DNA of 27,159 nucleotides from Nitrospirota bacterium (GTDB taxonomy: Bacteria; Nitrospirota; Thermodesulfovibrionia; Thermodesulfovibrionales; JdFR-88): assembly GCA_021812785.1 (NCBI GenBank), contig JAKAMR010000030.1:1-27159 (forward strand), given 5' to 3'. Of this stretch, positions 7,740 to 18,208 are shown in pieces. Every line of letters begins with the position of its first letter. Positions within the stretch are counted from its first letter, which is position 1. The notes below the pieces were generated by a model. It was not told the DNA's origin. It saw nothing but the letters and a program-made list of their open reading frames with translations, and made no database searches. Both the position numbers and the translations under genes were made by a program.

Positions 7740-8692
7740 TACCGGGCTGCAAGTATTACCCCCCCTGTCACAACTATGTTCAAAAGCGCAAGCGGGAGCA
7801 TGAGCTTCCACCCTGTCCTTATCAGCTGGTCGTACCTGGGGCGGGGAAGAGCCGCCCTTAAAAGGATGAAAAAACCTATGAAGAAAAATGTCTTTATAAA
7901 AAACCATACCACCGGGGGAAGCACGGGGCCAAGCCAGCCCCCGAAAAAAAGAGTTGTTATGAGCATGGATATGAGCGTGATACCAAGATACTCCCCCACG
8001 AAAAAAAGCCCGAACTTCATCCCTGAATATTCGGAATGGAAACCGGCCACAAGCTCGCTTTCAGCCTCGGGCAGGTCAAACGGCAGACGGTGGGTTTCCG
8101 CTACCCCGGCTATAAAGAAGACTACAAAACCCAGGAACTGGGGCACTATGAACCAAAGCCTTTTTTGGGCCTCAACTATCTCGTGCAGATTAAAAGAACC
8201 AGAAAGCATCACCACACCCATGATAGAAAGCCCCATGAAGACCTCGTAGCTTATCATCTGGGCCGAGGCCCTGAGCGCTCCGATAAGCGCATATTTGTTG
8301 CCCGAAGACCACCCTCCAAGGGCCACGCTGTAGACCCCGAGCGACGACATGGCAAGGAAATAGAGCAGCCCGATATTAAGGTTCGCCACAGCTATGCCAG
8401 GGGTGAACGGCACCACTGCAAACGACAAAAGAACCGTGATGACTATGATGGCAGGGGCCAGCATGAACACAGGCTTGTCGGCAAAAGGGGGTACCCAATC
8501 TTCCTTGGCCAGTATCTTTATAACGTCCGCAAGGGGCTGAAGGACCCCCATGGGCCCAACGCGGTTCGGACCGTACCTGTCCTGCCAAAGGCCCAGGAGC
8601 CTCCTTTCCACCCATATGAGCCCTGCCGCGATGCTCATCATCACTCCGAGCACCCCAAAGACTATGAGCAGGTATTTTAGCGTTTCATTCAT
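7739..8692 (-). CDS. nuoH: NADH-quinone oxidoreductase subunit H
   Basis: A 317-residue membrane subunit with about eight helices (E. coli 325). It joins the membrane arm to the peripheral arm and forms much of the quinone chamber. Diagnostic stretches are [22 protein letters not shown] near residue 30 (split: WVERR then the [11 protein letters not shown] loop), the [13 protein letters not shown] loop, and [20 protein letters not shown] with its cluster of essential acidic residues at about 205 to 225. The ATG at 8692 overlaps the nuoG stop by 4 nt. A 66-nt untranslated gap follows before nuoI, the largest in the operon's second half. Confidence 0.97.
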   Translation of the reverse strand: MNETLKYLLIVFGVLGVMMSIAAGLIWVERRLLGLWQDRYGPNRVGPMGVLQPLADVIKILAKEDWVPPFADKPVFMLAPAIIVITVLLSFAVVPFTPGIAVANLNIGLLYFLAMSSLGVYSVALGGWSSGNKYALIGALRASAQMISYEVFMGLSIMGVVMLSGSFNLHEIVEAQKRLWFIVPQFLGFVVFFIAGVAETHRLPFDLPEAESELVAGFHSEYSGMKFGLFFVGEYLGITLISMLITTLFFGGWLGPVLPPVVWFFIKTFFFIGFFILLRAALPRPRYDQLIRTGWKLMLPLALLNIVVTGGVILAAR

Positions 8693-11523
8693 TTCTCTTC
8701 CTTCTCCCTGCGGGCATTTTCCGGCGCCGTTATCTTCCCCCAGGCAGGCAGCACAACACCGTGCAACCCCGGGAACCCGTAGGGAAAAAGCCCGGCCACT
8801 CCGCGCGGCATAAGCGGGTCCGGCCTCACCTGCAAACGGAACGAGGCAAACCCGAAATCTATCCTTGCTTCCTTCATATCAGACAGGGCTTTTATTGATT
8901 CCGCATCCGTTTTGTTCAGAACGACATGCGGCGGCGGCACGAGTTCCCCTATGCCCGGGGACATGGCGCTTAACCTCTCAGACCCGAACACGTGATAGAG
9001 CGGCACCACTAAAAATTCATCCGCCCTGGGGGTAAAAGGTCCGGGGATATCCGTAAAATAGGAGACCCGTCCCATCCCCGTAACCTCGATAAGCCGCCTG
9101 CCGGGGTCTACGCCCCTTAAAGGGCCTCCCACCTCGCTCTGGAATTTGTTAACGCTCTGAACGGAGTTCCAGCCGGGGGCCCAGAAGCGTGAGGTAAGCG
9201 GAGCGGGGGGCTGGCCCTCAAACCCCTCCATCGAAAACGATAAAGGAGTATCGGCGTCTTCATGAGGTTTGGGCTCATGCACATCTATGTCCGCCCTGAT
9301 CGCGGTGCGGCCGCTGTAGCGGTGAGGCTGGCGGGGGACCTTCATACCCTCTATCCGGTAATCCGCGGCAGGGGCCGCTTCGACGGCGCCCCTTACCGCG
9401 GGAAACTCCCGCCCCATGGCCGAAAGGACCTCGTCCAGGGAAAACAGGGATTCAGAGCCGGGCCTGCCCAGGTCCACAAGCAGGTCCCTGAGCCATCTCC
9501 AGCTCTCGGCCGTTCTGCCGGAGGGCGCGTTAAACACCTTATAAAACCGCTGGGCGCGTCCCTCGGAGCTCACCAGCGTCCCGCTTCCTTGGGCAAAGGC
9601 AGCTGCGGGAAGCACAACACAGCCTGCATGCAGGCTGCTTATCGTGTGATTGGGCAAATGATCCAGCACGACCACCTGCCTGGCGCGCAGGAGCGCTTGG
9701 ACATCGGGAAGATCGAGCCGGTCAAAAACATCGTTTTCCAGTATTATTACCGTGTCGGCCCTTCCTTCTGCCACGGCTTTTACCGCATCCTTGATGCCCA
9801 TATTATTGATGCCGGGCCCGCCGATGAGCGCCAGCCCCACGCTGTTGCACTCCGGCGCCACAAGCGACAGGGCCGCATTCCGGTTGCCCTCCCAAAGGGC
9901 CCGCGCAACGTTTGCGGCCGCCTGCAGGACGGCCAGGCTTCCTGCCCCCGTTCCAGAAACCACCAGCGGCCTTTTGGCCTCCCTGAGCGCTTTTGCCGCG
10001 CGGTCCGCGAAGGAAAGCGCATCTTCCGTAAAAGAGCCCTCAATCGGCGGAGCGTTCGGGCTCAAGGCCCGGGCCACCCTGAAACCGAGCCTCGCGATAT
10101 CATCTGGTGCGGCATGGAACACCCCGGCGGCGATGCCGTCAAGCCTCCCGCCGGCCGCCGTGGCCATAAAAAGCGGTCCTCTTTCTTCCTGCATCGCATC
10201 CCTTATCGCGTAATCATGCCATTGGGGTATCTTCATCTCCCTGATGACCCTCTCCATCGGCTTTTGCCGTACGGCCTGCCTCAGGGCAAGCCCTAAGATT
10301 GGAGCGGTATTGGGGATGTCTTCTCCAAGGACTAACACGGCGTCCGCGTGTGCCATTTCCTTAAGCGAAGGGGTGCGGACAGGCCCATCTGAAAGAATGG
10401 ATACCATCTGCCGCACAAGTACGGATTCGGCGGCTGAAAAACCGGGATGAAAATTCTCAGGGCCAACCAGCCTTCCAAGCAGGTAGTTTGCCTCAAGCGA
10501 CGCCCGCGGGGAGCCGATGCCTATTATCCCTTTTGCCCCTCCGATAACGGCCCTAAGGTGGGGCAAAACTTCCCCTTCTTTCAGTATCTTCCTGCCCTTC
10601 AGTATCTTTGCGTCGCCTGCTTCCTTCCCGGACAAAAGCAAAATATCTCCGGACGGCACATCTCCGGACGATAGGTACGGCTCGCCAATGCGCTCCGGAC
10701 TGTTTATAAACTCAAAACCGTACCGCCCTCTGTCGCATATGAAATAGCCGTTTACTTCACCGTTGTAGCGGTTCCTTATCCGCCTTAAAGTGCCGTAGCG
10801 CTCTCCCGGTATTATGTTGCAGCCCATGGAGCAGTGAACGCAGATGGAAGGCGCGGTCTGCAGGTCCCATTTCCTCGTGTACTGCTTCTTGAGCACCCTG
10901 TCCGTGAAGACCCCGGTGGGACAGACCTCCACGAGGTTGCCGCTGAACTCGCTTTCAAGAACGCCGTCTTCATGCCGCCCGAAATAGACGTTGTCATGGG
11001 CGCCGAAAACACCCAAATCTCTGCCGCCCGCATAGTCGTTATAAAAACGCACACACCTGTAACACTGGATGCAGCGGTTCATCTCGTGGTTTACCAACGG
11101 GCCAAGATACTGGTTTTTGTGAGTGCGCTTTTTGAAACGGGTCCTTCGGTAAGCGTGCCCGGTCATCACGGTCATGTCCTGCAGATGGCACTCCCCGCCC
11201 TCGTCGCACACCGGGCAGTCATGCGGATGGTTTAGCATAAGCCATTCGATCACGCTTGCCCTGAACTCCATGGCCTCGGGGTCTTTCAGGGATATCCTGG
11301 TACCTTCGGCGGCAGGGGTCATGCAGGCCATCACTATCTTGCCTTTTTTGTCGTTTTCGTCCCTGAACTGCTTTACCGCGCACTGCCGGCAGGCCCCCAC
11401 GGAATGCATCGCCGGGTGCCAGCAGAAATAAGGCAGGTCCATGCCAAGGGAAAGGCAGACGTCAAGCATGTTCCGCTCCGCCTTCACCTGGTAGGGCTTG
11501 CCGTCTATATATACGGTGACCAT
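8689..11523 (-). CDS. nuoG: NADH-quinone oxidoreductase subunit G (large Fe-S subunit)
   Basis: About 944 residues from the chosen start, like the long E. coli NuoG (908). All cluster ligands are visible: N1b C34, C45, C48, C67; N5 H99, C103, C106, C112; N4 C151, C154, C157, C201; and the extra N7 site C228, C231, C235, C263. The C-terminal two thirds is a molybdopterin-oxidoreductase-like domain without obvious cofactor function. It carries electrons from NuoF toward NuoI. The frame is open upstream to a GTG at 11580 and an ATG at 11571, which would add a Lys/Glu-rich leader of 16 to 19 residues. I prefer the ATG at 11523 because it aligns with the E. coli start and has GGAG 5 nt upstream. 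Confidence 0.95.
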   Translation of the reverse strand: MVTVYIDGKPYQVKAERNMLDVCLSLGMDLPYFCWHPAMHSVGACRQCAVKQFRDENDKKGKIVMACMTPAAEGTRISLKDPEAMEFRASVIEWLMLNHPHDCPVCDEGGECHLQDMTVMTGHAYRRTRFKKRTHKNQYLGPLVNHEMNRCIQCYRCVRFYNDYAGGRDLGVFGAHDNVYFGRHEDGVLESEFSGNLVEVCPTGVFTDRVLKKQYTRKWDLQTAPSICVHCSMGCNIIPGERYGTLRRIRNRYNGEVNGYFICDRGRYGFEFINSPERIGEPYLSSGDVPSGDILLLSGKEAGDAKILKGRKILKEGEVLPHLRAVIGGAKGIIGIGSPRASLEANYLLGRLVGPENFHPGFSAAESVLVRQMVSILSDGPVRTPSLKEMAHADAVLVLGEDIPNTAPILGLALRQAVRQKPMERVIREMKIPQWHDYAIRDAMQEERGPLFMATAAGGRLDGIAAGVFHAAPDDIARLGFRVARALSPNAPPIEGSFTEDALSFADRAAKALREAKRPLVVSGTGAGSLAVLQAAANVARALWEGNRNAALSLVAPECNSVGLALIGGPGINNMGIKDAVKAVAEGRADTVIILENDVFDRLDLPDVQALLRARQVVVLDHLPNHTISSLHAGCVVLPAAAFAQGSGTLVSSEGRAQRFYKVFNAPSGRTAESWRWLRDLLVDLGRPGSESLFSLDEVLSAMGREFPAVRGAVEAAPAADYRIEGMKVPRQPHRYSGRTAIRADIDVHEPKPHEDADTPLSFSMEGFEGQPPAPLTSRFWAPGWNSVQSVNKFQSEVGGPLRGVDPGRRLIEVTGMGRVSYFTDIPGPFTPRADEFLVVPLYHVFGSERLSAMSPGIGELVPPPHVVLNKTDAESIKALSDMKEARIDFGFASFRLQVRPDPLMPRGVAGLFPYGFPGLHGVVLPAWGKITAPENARREKEEK

Positions 11524-11593
11524 TTTCTCTCCGTTTTCTTCCGGTTTTTCTTTTTCTTCTGGTTTTGCCATCGTCTTCACTCTTCCCTAACTT

Positions 11594-12901
11594 TCACTCC
11601 ATGGGCCATGGGCAGCGCTTTTCCCTTATATGACGCTCAAAATCTTCCCGGAAATACTTGACGCCGGACATCAGGGGCTCCGCCGCACCAGGCGCAAGGG
11701 CGCAGAAGGTATGCCCCGGCGCTAGAAGCCGCGCCTGATCCAGAAGCAGGTCCATATCCTCCATTTCGCCTTTCCCGTCTTCAATGGAGTTTAACGTATG
11801 CACTATCCATGGAAGCCCCTCACGGCAGGGTGTGCACCATCCGCAGGACTCGCGGGCAAAAAAGGACTGAAGGCTTATCTGCATGCCCACAGGGCAGGTC
11901 CTGTCATCCAGAATGATCATGGTCCCCGTGCCCATGCGGCTTCCGGCGGGCTGAAGGGAATCAAAATCCATGGCAAGGTCCAGATGCTCCTCTATCAGAA
12001 ACTCCGTCGAGGCCCCGCCCGGTATGAGCCCGCGGAATTTATATCCGTCCCGCATCCCGCCCGCGTGGACTTCCAATATCTCCCTTATCGTGGTCCCCAT
12101 CGGCAGCTCCCAGGCTCCGGGCCTCTTCACCCTCCCGCTTGCGCCGTATATCTTTGTGCCGCCGTCCTGGCCCAGGGAGAGGCTTTTGAACCATGCCGCC
12201 CCGTTCCTGATGATATGGGGCACGTTGCAGAGCGTCTCCACGTTGTTCACCACGGTGGGCTTACCCATGAAGCCACTCACCTGCGGATATGGGGGTTTGG
12301 CGCGCGGCATGGCCCGCTTGCCCTCAAGGGAATTTAGAAGCCCGGTTTCCTCCCCGCACATATACCGCCCGGCGCTCAAATGAAGATGCATCTCCAGGCT
12401 GAAACCCGAGCCAAGGACATTTTTACCAAGGTAATTTTTTTCGTAGGCCTGGGCAAGCGCACCCTCCAGCGCCCTGGCCGCTGTCACGTATTCTCCCCGT
12501 AAAAATATGTAGGCGTGCTCCGCACCTGTCGCGTAGGCTGCCAGGGCCATGCCTTCTATGAGCATATGCGGGCTGTTTTCCATGAGTATCCTGTCCTTGA
12601 AGGTGCCAGGCTCCATCTCATCGGCGTTTGCGGCTATGTAGCGGGGTATTGGTGCGCCTTCTCCCGTTGGGACAAAACTCCATTTTTGCCCGGTAGGGAA
12701 CCCTGCTCCTCCGCGCCCCCGCAGGTTGGAGGACTTCACCTCTTCCTGGACGTCTCTGGGTGTCATGGACTTTACCGCCTTCCGGAGCGCCTCGTACCCC
12801 CCTGCCTGTTCATATTCAAAAATATCCAGAGGTTTTCCGTCCGCCCTGAAACTGCCGGTGAGAGGTTTTTGTTCCCGTTTTTTTTCTGTCCGGTTATCCA
12901 T
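11594..12901 (-). CDS. nuoF: NADH-quinone oxidoreductase subunit F (NADH/FMN binding)
   Basis: A 435-residue flavoprotein that oxidises NADH and holds FMN and cluster N3. The glycine-rich nucleotide loop LRGRGGAGFPTGQKW lies near residue 60, followed by the ANADEMEPGTFKDR segment. The N3 ligands are C353, C356, C359 (SCGWCTPCREG) and C400. The frame is open back to 12973, overlapping nuoE by 56 nt. I chose the ATG at 12901, 16 nt after the nuoE stop, because the longer form adds about 24 residues without family support. The ribosome site there is weak. The first 18 residues are charged and not conserved in the family. Confidence 0.96.
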   Translation of the reverse strand: MDNRTEKKREQKPLTGSFRADGKPLDIFEYEQAGGYEALRKAVKSMTPRDVQEEVKSSNLRGRGGAGFPTGQKWSFVPTGEGAPIPRYIAANADEMEPGTFKDRILMENSPHMLIEGMALAAYATGAEHAYIFLRGEYVTAARALEGALAQAYEKNYLGKNVLGSGFSLEMHLHLSAGRYMCGEETGLLNSLEGKRAMPRAKPPYPQVSGFMGKPTVVNNVETLCNVPHIIRNGAAWFKSLSLGQDGGTKIYGASGRVKRPGAWELPMGTTIREILEVHAGGMRDGYKFRGLIPGGASTEFLIEEHLDLAMDFDSLQPAGSRMGTGTMIILDDRTCPVGMQISLQSFFARESCGWCTPCREGLPWIVHTLNSIEDGKGEMEDMDLLLDQARLLAPGHTFCALAPGAAEPLMSGVKYFREDFERHIREKRCPWPME

Positions 12902-12917
12902 AAATAAAAATAAAAAC

Positions 12918-13385
12918 CTATTTATATCTCTCCAGTATCTCGTCCACCTTTTCAGGAGGCTCCAGGTTGCCATGCACGTCCTCGTCTATCATTAGCGCCG
13001 GGGCCTTTTCGCATACCCCGAGGCAGGCCGCCGGAAGCAGGGTGAACCTGCCGTCGCTGGTCGTCTGTCCGGGCTTTATCTGCAGGCGCTCCGAAAGATG
13101 CCTGAGCAGTTCCCGGTAACCCACCGTGTAGCAGCTCACGCTGTCGCATATAAAAATGACATGCCTGCCTACCGGCCTTCTGTATATGGATGAGTAGAAC
13201 GTGGCCACATTATCAAGCTCATCGGGCGTCATTTCCAGATACTGCGCAATGTCTTTCAGGCATTCATCCGATATCCAGCCCCGGTGCTTCTGCACAGCCT
13301 TAAGGGCGCCGATGCATCCGGCTTTCCTCTTTTCATAATGGGCCAGTTCCTTCTCTACCTCCGCCAGTTCCTTTTCGCTCAACAT
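12918..13385 (-). CDS. nuoE: NADH-quinone oxidoreductase subunit E (2Fe-2S)
   Basis: A 155-residue thioredoxin-fold subunit of the NADH dehydrogenase module. Its 2Fe-2S cluster N1a ligands are C80, C85, C121 and C125 (CDSVSC and CLGVC). An N-terminal helical bundle with the family's ALKAVQKHRGWISDECL and DNVATFYSSIYRRPVG segments is intact. It starts 23 nt after nuoCD with a distant GGAAAGG, and nuoF follows 16 nt on. The E-F pair forms the electron entry module with NuoG. Confidence 0.96.
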   Translation of the reverse strand: MLSEKELAEVEKELAHYEKRKAGCIGALKAVQKHRGWISDECLKDIAQYLEMTPDELDNVATFYSSIYRRPVGRHVIFICDSVSCYTVGYRELLRHLSERLQIKPGQTTSDGRFTLLPAACLGVCEKAPALMIDEDVHGNLEPPEKVDEILERYK

Positions 13386-13408
13386 TTTTTCACATTGTGC
13401 CTTTCCGC

Positions 13409-15157
13409 TTACCGGTCCACATCCGCAAGGATAAAATCTATGCTTCCAAGTATCGCTATCAGGTCCGGGATGTTAAGCCCCTTCACAAGCAAAGGCAGCG
13501 TCTGCATATGAGGGAAAGACGGCGTGCGGATGCGGGTGCGGTAGGATACCGTGCTCCCGTCGCTTACTAGGTAGTAGCTGTTGTTGCCTTTTGCCCCCTC
13601 AACACCCACCGCAGCCTCGCCGGCGGGTATGACCGGGCCCCAGGAGACGCCCAAAAAATGGTCTATGAGGGTCTCGATATCCTGCATCGTGCGGGCTTTC
13701 AGCGGCGGGGTCGCAAGCGGGTGCCTGGATTTGTAGTCGCCCGCAGGCATGTTCTTAAGGCACTGCTCCACTATTCTCATGCTCTGCCGTATCTCCTCTA
13801 CGCGCACAAGGGCACGGCCGTAACAGTCCCCTATGCGGGCGGTGGGTATTTCGAAATCGAACCAGTCATAGCCCCCGTAGGGACGCTTTTTCCTCCAGTC
13901 CCACTCAAAATCACAAGCCCTCAGGTTGGGGCCTGTGACCCCCCATTCGATGGCCTCATCAAGCGTATAAGCCCCGACACCCTTGGTGCGTGCCTTGAAC
14001 AGGCTGTTTTTCATGATTATGCTGTCATATTCGGCCAGCCGTGCGGGCAGCCAGTCGAGAAAACCCCGGACGAGGCCGTCCCATCCCTCTGGCAAATCCT
14101 GAGAGACCCCGCCGATGCGGAACCAGCCAGGGTGCATCCGCCCCCCGCAGATGGCCTCGATTATCTCAAACATCCTTTCCCGGTCATAAAAGGTATAAAA
14201 GACAGGCGACAGGGCGCCAAGGTCCTGCGCGAAGGTGCCGTACCACACCAGGTGGCTTTCTATACGAAACAGCTCCGACAGCATTATCCTTATCACCTTT
14301 ACCCTGTCCGGCACCTCGATGCCCGCCAGCTTCTCGACCGCAAGTACGTAGGGCAGGTTATTGAGCACGCCCGCCAGGTAATCTATCCTGTCCGTATATG
14401 GGATAAACGTATGCCAGGACTGGCGCTCTCCCATCTTCTCGGCCCCCCTGTGATGAAAACCGATGTCGATGACCGAATCCACTATCTCCTCGCCGTCCAG
14501 CGCAAGTATGATGCGCAAAAGTCCGTGCGTTCCGGGATGATGAGGCCCCAGGTTCAAAAACATATAGTCCGTGTCTTCGCTGCGGGGCGACAGTCCCCAT
14601 TCCTCGGGGTGGAACTTCATAGCCTCCTGCTCTTCCATGCTCTTTTCCTCGGGCAGATGGAAAGGGCCCATCTCCGTGGCCCTCGCAGGGTGGTCCTTCC
14701 TGAGCGGGTGCCCCTTCCAGGTAGGCGGCATCAGTATGCGCCTTAAATGAGGGTGGCCGTCAAAACCGATGCCGAACATGTCCCAGACCTCCCTCTCGTA
14801 CCAGTTGGCGGCAGGCCAGATACCGGTAATGCTCTTTATCGATGCCCCTTCCGCAAGACCCGTCTTTACGCGCACGTCCTCATTGTGGTCATATGAAAGC
14901 AGATGATAGACCACTGTGAAATCGCTCTCCGGCTGCCCATCCCTATGGCTGCGCACCCGCTCATCAATGGCAGTAAGGTCATAGAGCATCCGGAAACGCC
15001 TGCCGCTTGAGGCCTTCAGATAACTGAGGACCTCGTGCGCCCTTGCTTTCTCCACCCAGACGGTGGGCACGCCGTCTTTTGTCTCCTGGGCGGTAACAGC
15101 CGCCGCGCCGAATCTTTCCTTAAGTTCGTCTATCACTGAACCGTTGGCCTCGTTCAT
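13409..15157 (-). CDS. nuoCD: NADH-quinone oxidoreductase fused subunits C/D
   Basis: A 582-residue fusion (E. coli NuoCD about 600). Residues 1 to 175 are NuoC, with the marker [17 protein letters not shown] then LRRILMPP. A short acidic linker (about 168 to 185) leads to NuoD at about 195 to 582. NuoD's quinone-site residues are present: the loop GPHHPGTHG (H207, H211) and Y260 in TDRIDYLAG. The hydrogenase-like core and the C-terminal [18 protein letters not shown] are also intact. It lies at the base of the peripheral arm, where quinone is reduced next to NuoB. It starts 60 nt after nuoB, the longest gap in the first half of the operon, with GGAGA about 12 nt before the ATG. Confidence 0.97.
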   Translation of the reverse strand: MNEANGSVIDELKERFGAAAVTAQETKDGVPTVWVEKARAHEVLSYLKASSGRRFRMLYDLTAIDERVRSHRDGQPESDFTVVYHLLSYDHNEDVRVKTGLAEGASIKSITGIWPAANWYEREVWDMFGIGFDGHPHLRRILMPPTWKGHPLRKDHPARATEMGPFHLPEEKSMEEQEAMKFHPEEWGLSPRSEDTDYMFLNLGPHHPGTHGLLRIILALDGEEIVDSVIDIGFHHRGAEKMGERQSWHTFIPYTDRIDYLAGVLNNLPYVLAVEKLAGIEVPDRVKVIRIMLSELFRIESHLVWYGTFAQDLGALSPVFYTFYDRERMFEIIEAICGGRMHPGWFRIGGVSQDLPEGWDGLVRGFLDWLPARLAEYDSIIMKNSLFKARTKGVGAYTLDEAIEWGVTGPNLRACDFEWDWRKKRPYGGYDWFDFEIPTARIGDCYGRALVRVEEIRQSMRIVEQCLKNMPAGDYKSRHPLATPPLKARTMQDIETLIDHFLGVSWGPVIPAGEAAVGVEGAKGNNSYYLVSDGSTVSYRTRIRTPSFPHMQTLPLLVKGLNIPDLIAILGSIDFILADVDR

Positions 15158-15217
15158 TCTGCTAAGGTCTCCGCACGGACTTCTTTATTTGATTTTCCCG
15201 GAAAGAGAAAGAATTCG

Positions 15218-15853
15218 TCAGACATGATCAGGCGTAGGCAGTTCGGTGGCCTGTCTTCTTTTTTCCCGCTTAAGGTCGCGCATCGAGGGCAGAGGAGGCT
15301 TTATTACCCCTTGGGGGCCCATAACCCAGCTTAACGGCCGCTTTTCGCTGCCCACCATGTCCCGCAAGAGCAAAAGCCCCTCCATGAAAGCATCGGGGCG
15401 CGGCGGGCACCCGGGGACGTACACATCGACCGGGAGGAATTTATCCACCCCCTGAACAACGCTGTAAATGTCATACATACCGCCTGAATTAGCGCAGGAA
15501 CCCATCGAAATGACCCAGCGCGGCACCATCATCTGCTCATAAAGGCGCTTAACCACCGGCGCTATTTTTATAAATACGGTGCCTGCCACCACCATGAGAT
15601 CGGCCTCCCTGGGGGTCCCCCGGACCACCTCGGCGCCAAAACGGGCGATGTCGTACTTGCTGGTAATGCTGGTCGCCATCTCCACGAAACAACAGGAGAG
15701 GCCAAAGTTAAAAGGCCAGATGGAATTTTTCCTGCCCCAGGCCAGGAGGCCTTCCAGGGTGGTAAGGGCTACCATCCCCTTTACAGCCTCTTCCGCCGTG
15801 CCGTCGCTGGTCTTAAGACCGGGGTGGCTTGGACGCGTCAGGCTCCACTGCAT
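15218..15853 (-). CDS. nuoB: NADH-quinone oxidoreductase subunit B (4Fe-4S N2)
   Basis: A 211-residue subunit that holds the terminal cluster N2, the electron donor to quinone. The four ligands are C54 and the adjacent C55, C120 ([10 protein letters not shown]) and C149 ([13 protein letters not shown]). The ATG at 15853 lies 10 nt after the nuoA stop with GGTGAGG about 9 nt upstream. The frame is open farther upstream to 15940, but that would overlap nuoA and lacks family support. The last 35 residues are basic ([11 protein letters not shown]), a common species-specific tail. Confidence 0.97.
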   Translation of the reverse strand: MQWSLTRPSHPGLKTSDGTAEEAVKGMVALTTLEGLLAWGRKNSIWPFNFGLSCCFVEMATSITSKYDIARFGAEVVRGTPREADLMVVAGTVFIKIAPVVKRLYEQMMVPRWVISMGSCANSGGMYDIYSVVQGVDKFLPVDVYVPGCPPRPDAFMEGLLLLRDMVGSEKRPLSWVMGPQGVIKPPLPSMRDLKREKRRQATELPTPDHV

Positions 15854-15863
15854 TCCCGTTCCC

Positions 15864-16256
15864 TCACCTTTCCCTTGCTGTTTTTCCGGAGGCCCAGTCC
15901 AGCGCGCCCAGCCGCCAGAGATAGGCAAGGGCCGCCACAAGCACTCCTATGAAGATAAGCGCCTCGATATAGCCCGCCCATCCAGATTCCCTTACCGAAA
16001 CCGCCCAGGCAAATATGAACAGGCTTTCCAGATCGAATACCACAAAAAACATCGCCACCAGGTAGAACTTCACATCGAAGCGGATGCGGGCGGTGCCCGT
16101 GGCAACTATCCCGGATTCGTAGGGCTGCCCGGTCTCGCGCTCACGGTGGCGCTGACCAAGGACATACGAAAGCCCCATCATACCCCCCGCGGTGGCTATC
16201 GCCAGGAAGAAGTATACAACCAGAGGCCAAAGGCTGTAACCAGTCCGCGCGTTCAT
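15864..16256 (-). CDS. nuoA: NADH-quinone oxidoreductase subunit A
   Basis: A 130-residue three-helix membrane subunit, first gene of the operon. The loop motif PYESGI and the second helix with [19 protein letters not shown] are typical, including the acidic pair D75 and E77. The start is placed at the ATG at 16256 because GGGAGG lies 5 nt upstream. The longer open frame to 16385 would add 43 residues that look like leader sequence (Phe/Lys-rich, overlapping the promoter region). NuoA helps shape the quinone chamber with NuoH and NuoJ. Confidence 0.96.
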   Translation of the reverse strand: MNARTGYSLWPLVVYFFLAIATAGGMMGLSYVLGQRHRERETGQPYESGIVATGTARIRFDVKFYLVAMFFVVFDLESLFIFAWAVSVRESGWAGYIEALIFIGVLVAALAYLWRLGALDWASGKTARER

Positions 16257-16343
16257 CAGGCCTCCCAAAAAAAAGAAAAAGCCCTCCCTCCAATTCTTCG
16301 TTATAAAAAAATTATCATCAAAAAGAAAAAAGCACAAGACGAT

Positions 16344-16372
16344 TTTATGCCTTTCGGCATTTTTTGTGTTAA
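16344..16372 (-). promoter_or_regulatory. Candidate nuo operon promoter with dyad in its spacer
   Basis: On the minus strand TTAACA (plus 16367-16372) is followed after 17 nt by CATAAA (plus 16344-16349), giving a start near 16337 and a leader of about 80 nt to nuoA. A perfect 5-bp dyad (16347-16351 with 16356-16360) lies mostly in the spacer. On the minus strand its loop is GAAA. On the plus strand the same dyad is followed by five T and so looks like a tiny terminator or attenuator just before the glycosyltransferase gene. By-eye prediction only. Confidence 0.35.
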
Positions 16373-16419
16373 TCTTTTTAGTCATCTCTGTTGAATGGGT
16401 GAGATCAAAACGGTTTTTT

Positions 16420-18162
16420 ATGGACGACTACCTCAACAAAGGGCCTCACGGAGCATTGAGCGGCGGCAGAGACAAAAAAAAGACCGCATGGCCTGCGGTC
16501 TTTTTGGGCGCGGTCGTTTTTGCCTGCCTTATCCCGTTTGCGGGCAAGGCATTCAATGTGGACGACCCGCTTTATATATGGATCGCCCGTCATATCCAGT
16601 CAAACCCCATGGATTTTTTCGGCTTCAACATCAACTGGCGCGGGGTCCTGGAGCCAGTCTACCGGTTCTATGAAAATCCTCCCCTGTCCTCCTATTACAT
16701 GGCCGTTGTTGCAAAATTGTTCGGCTGGTCGGAGGCCGCCCTGCATATGGCCTTTTTTGTCTTTGCGGCTGCCGCTGCCATCGGGACTTACTATCTTGCC
16801 AGGGAGCTTTGTTCAAGGCCTTTGACCGCCGCCCTGGCCGGCGTGCTGACACCCGTTTTCATGATATCCGCAACGACGGTCATGTGCGACATGATGATGA
16901 CCGCGTTCTGGGTATGGGCGGTGTTCCTGTGGATGCGGGGTCTCGACAAAAGATCGGTTCCCAGTGTTGTCCTTGCTTCCCTGTTCATTGCGGCCAGCAG
17001 CCTCAGCAAATATGTCGGCATGAGCCTTGTCCCTCTTCTTCTGTGCTACTCATTCGCCAGGAAACAGGGCAGATGGGCATGGTTTCTGTTAATCCCTGTG
17101 GCGGCGCTGGCAGGGTACGACTGGATCACCTATGTCTTATACGGCCGGGGTCTTCTTCTGAATGCGGCTTCCTATGCCGTTTCCTATCCGGGGAAAAGTT
17201 TTTTTAATTTTATAATAGGGCTGGTCTTTATCGGCGGATGCCTGATTTCCGTGCTTTTCTACTCTTTTTCCATCTGGCGCAAAAAGGCCCTCATCACGGG
17301 GGCACTTATAATGGCGGTCATTTTGACTTTTGTTCCGCCGGGGACTTTTTTGGAGCCGTTCCCAGGGGCGATAGTCCGGTTCCAAAATGACCCTGTTTTC
17401 CATTGGCTGTTCATCACGCAGTTCTACCTTTTTGCCCTCGGCGGGGCCAGCGCAATGGCGGTCACTTTTTCAGACCTCTGGAAGGCCAGGGACTCAGGCT
17501 CTCTGCTGCTTTTCCTCTGGGTGGTGGGAATTTTTCTTTTTCTATGCCTTCTCAATTGGACGATCAACGCACGCACGGTCCTTTTGATCTTTCCTCCAAT
17601 GGGCATACTCATCATGAGAGCGATCGAACGCGCTTCTGCTCCGGGCAAATCCTCCGCCCGTTTCATCCCCCAAGGACGCTTCTTCGTCATCGCCCCACTG
17701 ATACCTTCTCTTATCATAGCGCTTACGGCTGCCCTGACGGACTACAACTGGGCGGGCTCCCAGCGCTCCGCTGCCGTTTCAATAGGCGGCAGTTATCAGG
17801 GACAGGGCAATTTGTGGTTCATGGGGCATTGGGGGTTCCAGTATTACATGGAAGAATTTGGGGGCAAGCCGGCCGATTTCATGCGGACGGCCATCCGCCC
17901 CGGGGATGTGATCGTCAGCCCGGCAAATAACAGTTATGTTTTGCCTCTATTTCTTTTCAGAGGGTACGCTTCCATCAGAGAAACACGGATCGACTCGCCG
18001 GGCTGGGCTGCAACAATGAACCCGTTTGCGGGAGCTGGGTTTTACGGCGACAAGGTGTCAGGGCCGCTTCCATTCATTATAGCGCCGGTCCCTGAAGAGA
18101 AGTATTTTATTCTAACGGCCGTCCGCCCATTTGCCATGAGGCCCCCCCAGGCTGGGAATTGA
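16420..18162 (+). CDS. Membrane glycosyltransferase, PMT_2/ArnT-like (GT-C fold)
   Basis: About 580 residues with some 11 to 13 hydrophobic helices. The first periplasmic loop has the GT-C acidic pair (NVDDPLYIW, D48 and D49), followed by RFYENPPLSSYYMAV near residue 85. This matches the PMT/ArnT superfamily, which moves a sugar from a polyprenyl-phosphate donor to a lipid or protein outside the inner membrane. The acceptor cannot be told from sequence. The C-terminal 100 residues form a soluble domain (LWFMGHWGFQYYMEEFGG), common in environmental members. The frame is open back to a GTG at 16366. I prefer the ATG at 16420 because the protein then begins with a polar tail before the first helix, but no strong ribosome site supports any start. 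It is transcribed away from nuo and faces the HD-GYP gene tail to tail. Confidence 0.8.
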   Translation: MDDYLNKGPHGALSGGRDKKKTAWPAVFLGAVVFACLIPFAGKAFNVDDPLYIWIARHIQSNPMDFFGFNINWRGVLEPVYRFYENPPLSSYYMAVVAKLFGWSEAALHMAFFVFAAAAAIGTYYLARELCSRPLTAALAGVLTPVFMISATTVMCDMMMTAFWVWAVFLWMRGLDKRSVPSVVLASLFIAASSLSKYVGMSLVPLLLCYSFARKQGRWAWFLLIPVAALAGYDWITYVLYGRGLLLNAASYAVSYPGKSFFNFIIGLVFIGGCLISVLFYSFSIWRKKALITGALIMAVILTFVPPGTFLEPFPGAIVRFQNDPVFHWLFITQFYLFALGGASAMAVTFSDLWKARDSGSLLLFLWVVGIFLFLCLLNWTINARTVLLIFPPMGILIMRAIERASAPGKSSARFIPQGRFFVIAPLIPSLIIALTAALTDYNWAGSQRSAAVSIGGSYQGQGNLWFMGHWGFQYYMEEFGGKPADFMRTAIRPGDVIVSPANNSYVLPLFLFRGYASIRETRIDSPGWAATMNPFAGAGFYGDKVSGPLPFIIAPVPEEKYFILTAVRPFAMRPPQAGN

Positions 18163-18208
18163 CACCCAGGGGTATCAGAGGGAACAGCCGGCAGGCCGCA
18201 TGATGTGT

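Noticed and set aside
9262..10296. A 344-codon open frame antisense to nuoG
   Set aside because: Nothing resembling a known domain, Arg/Pro/Gly-rich composition, and it lies wholly within the clear nuoG gene. High GC codon use leaves such frames open by chance.
12902..12973. Longer nuoF start overlapping nuoE
   Set aside because: It would add about 24 residues unlike the family and overlap nuoE by 56 nt. The ATG at 12901 is simpler.
13658..14746. A 362-codon open frame antisense to nuoCD
   Set aside because: Same reasons. The opposite strand encodes an intact, well conserved subunit with all catalytic residues.
15579..16394. A 271-codon open frame on the plus strand across nuoB and nuoA
   Set aside because: It crosses two real genes and the promoter region and has no recognisable motif or ribosome site.
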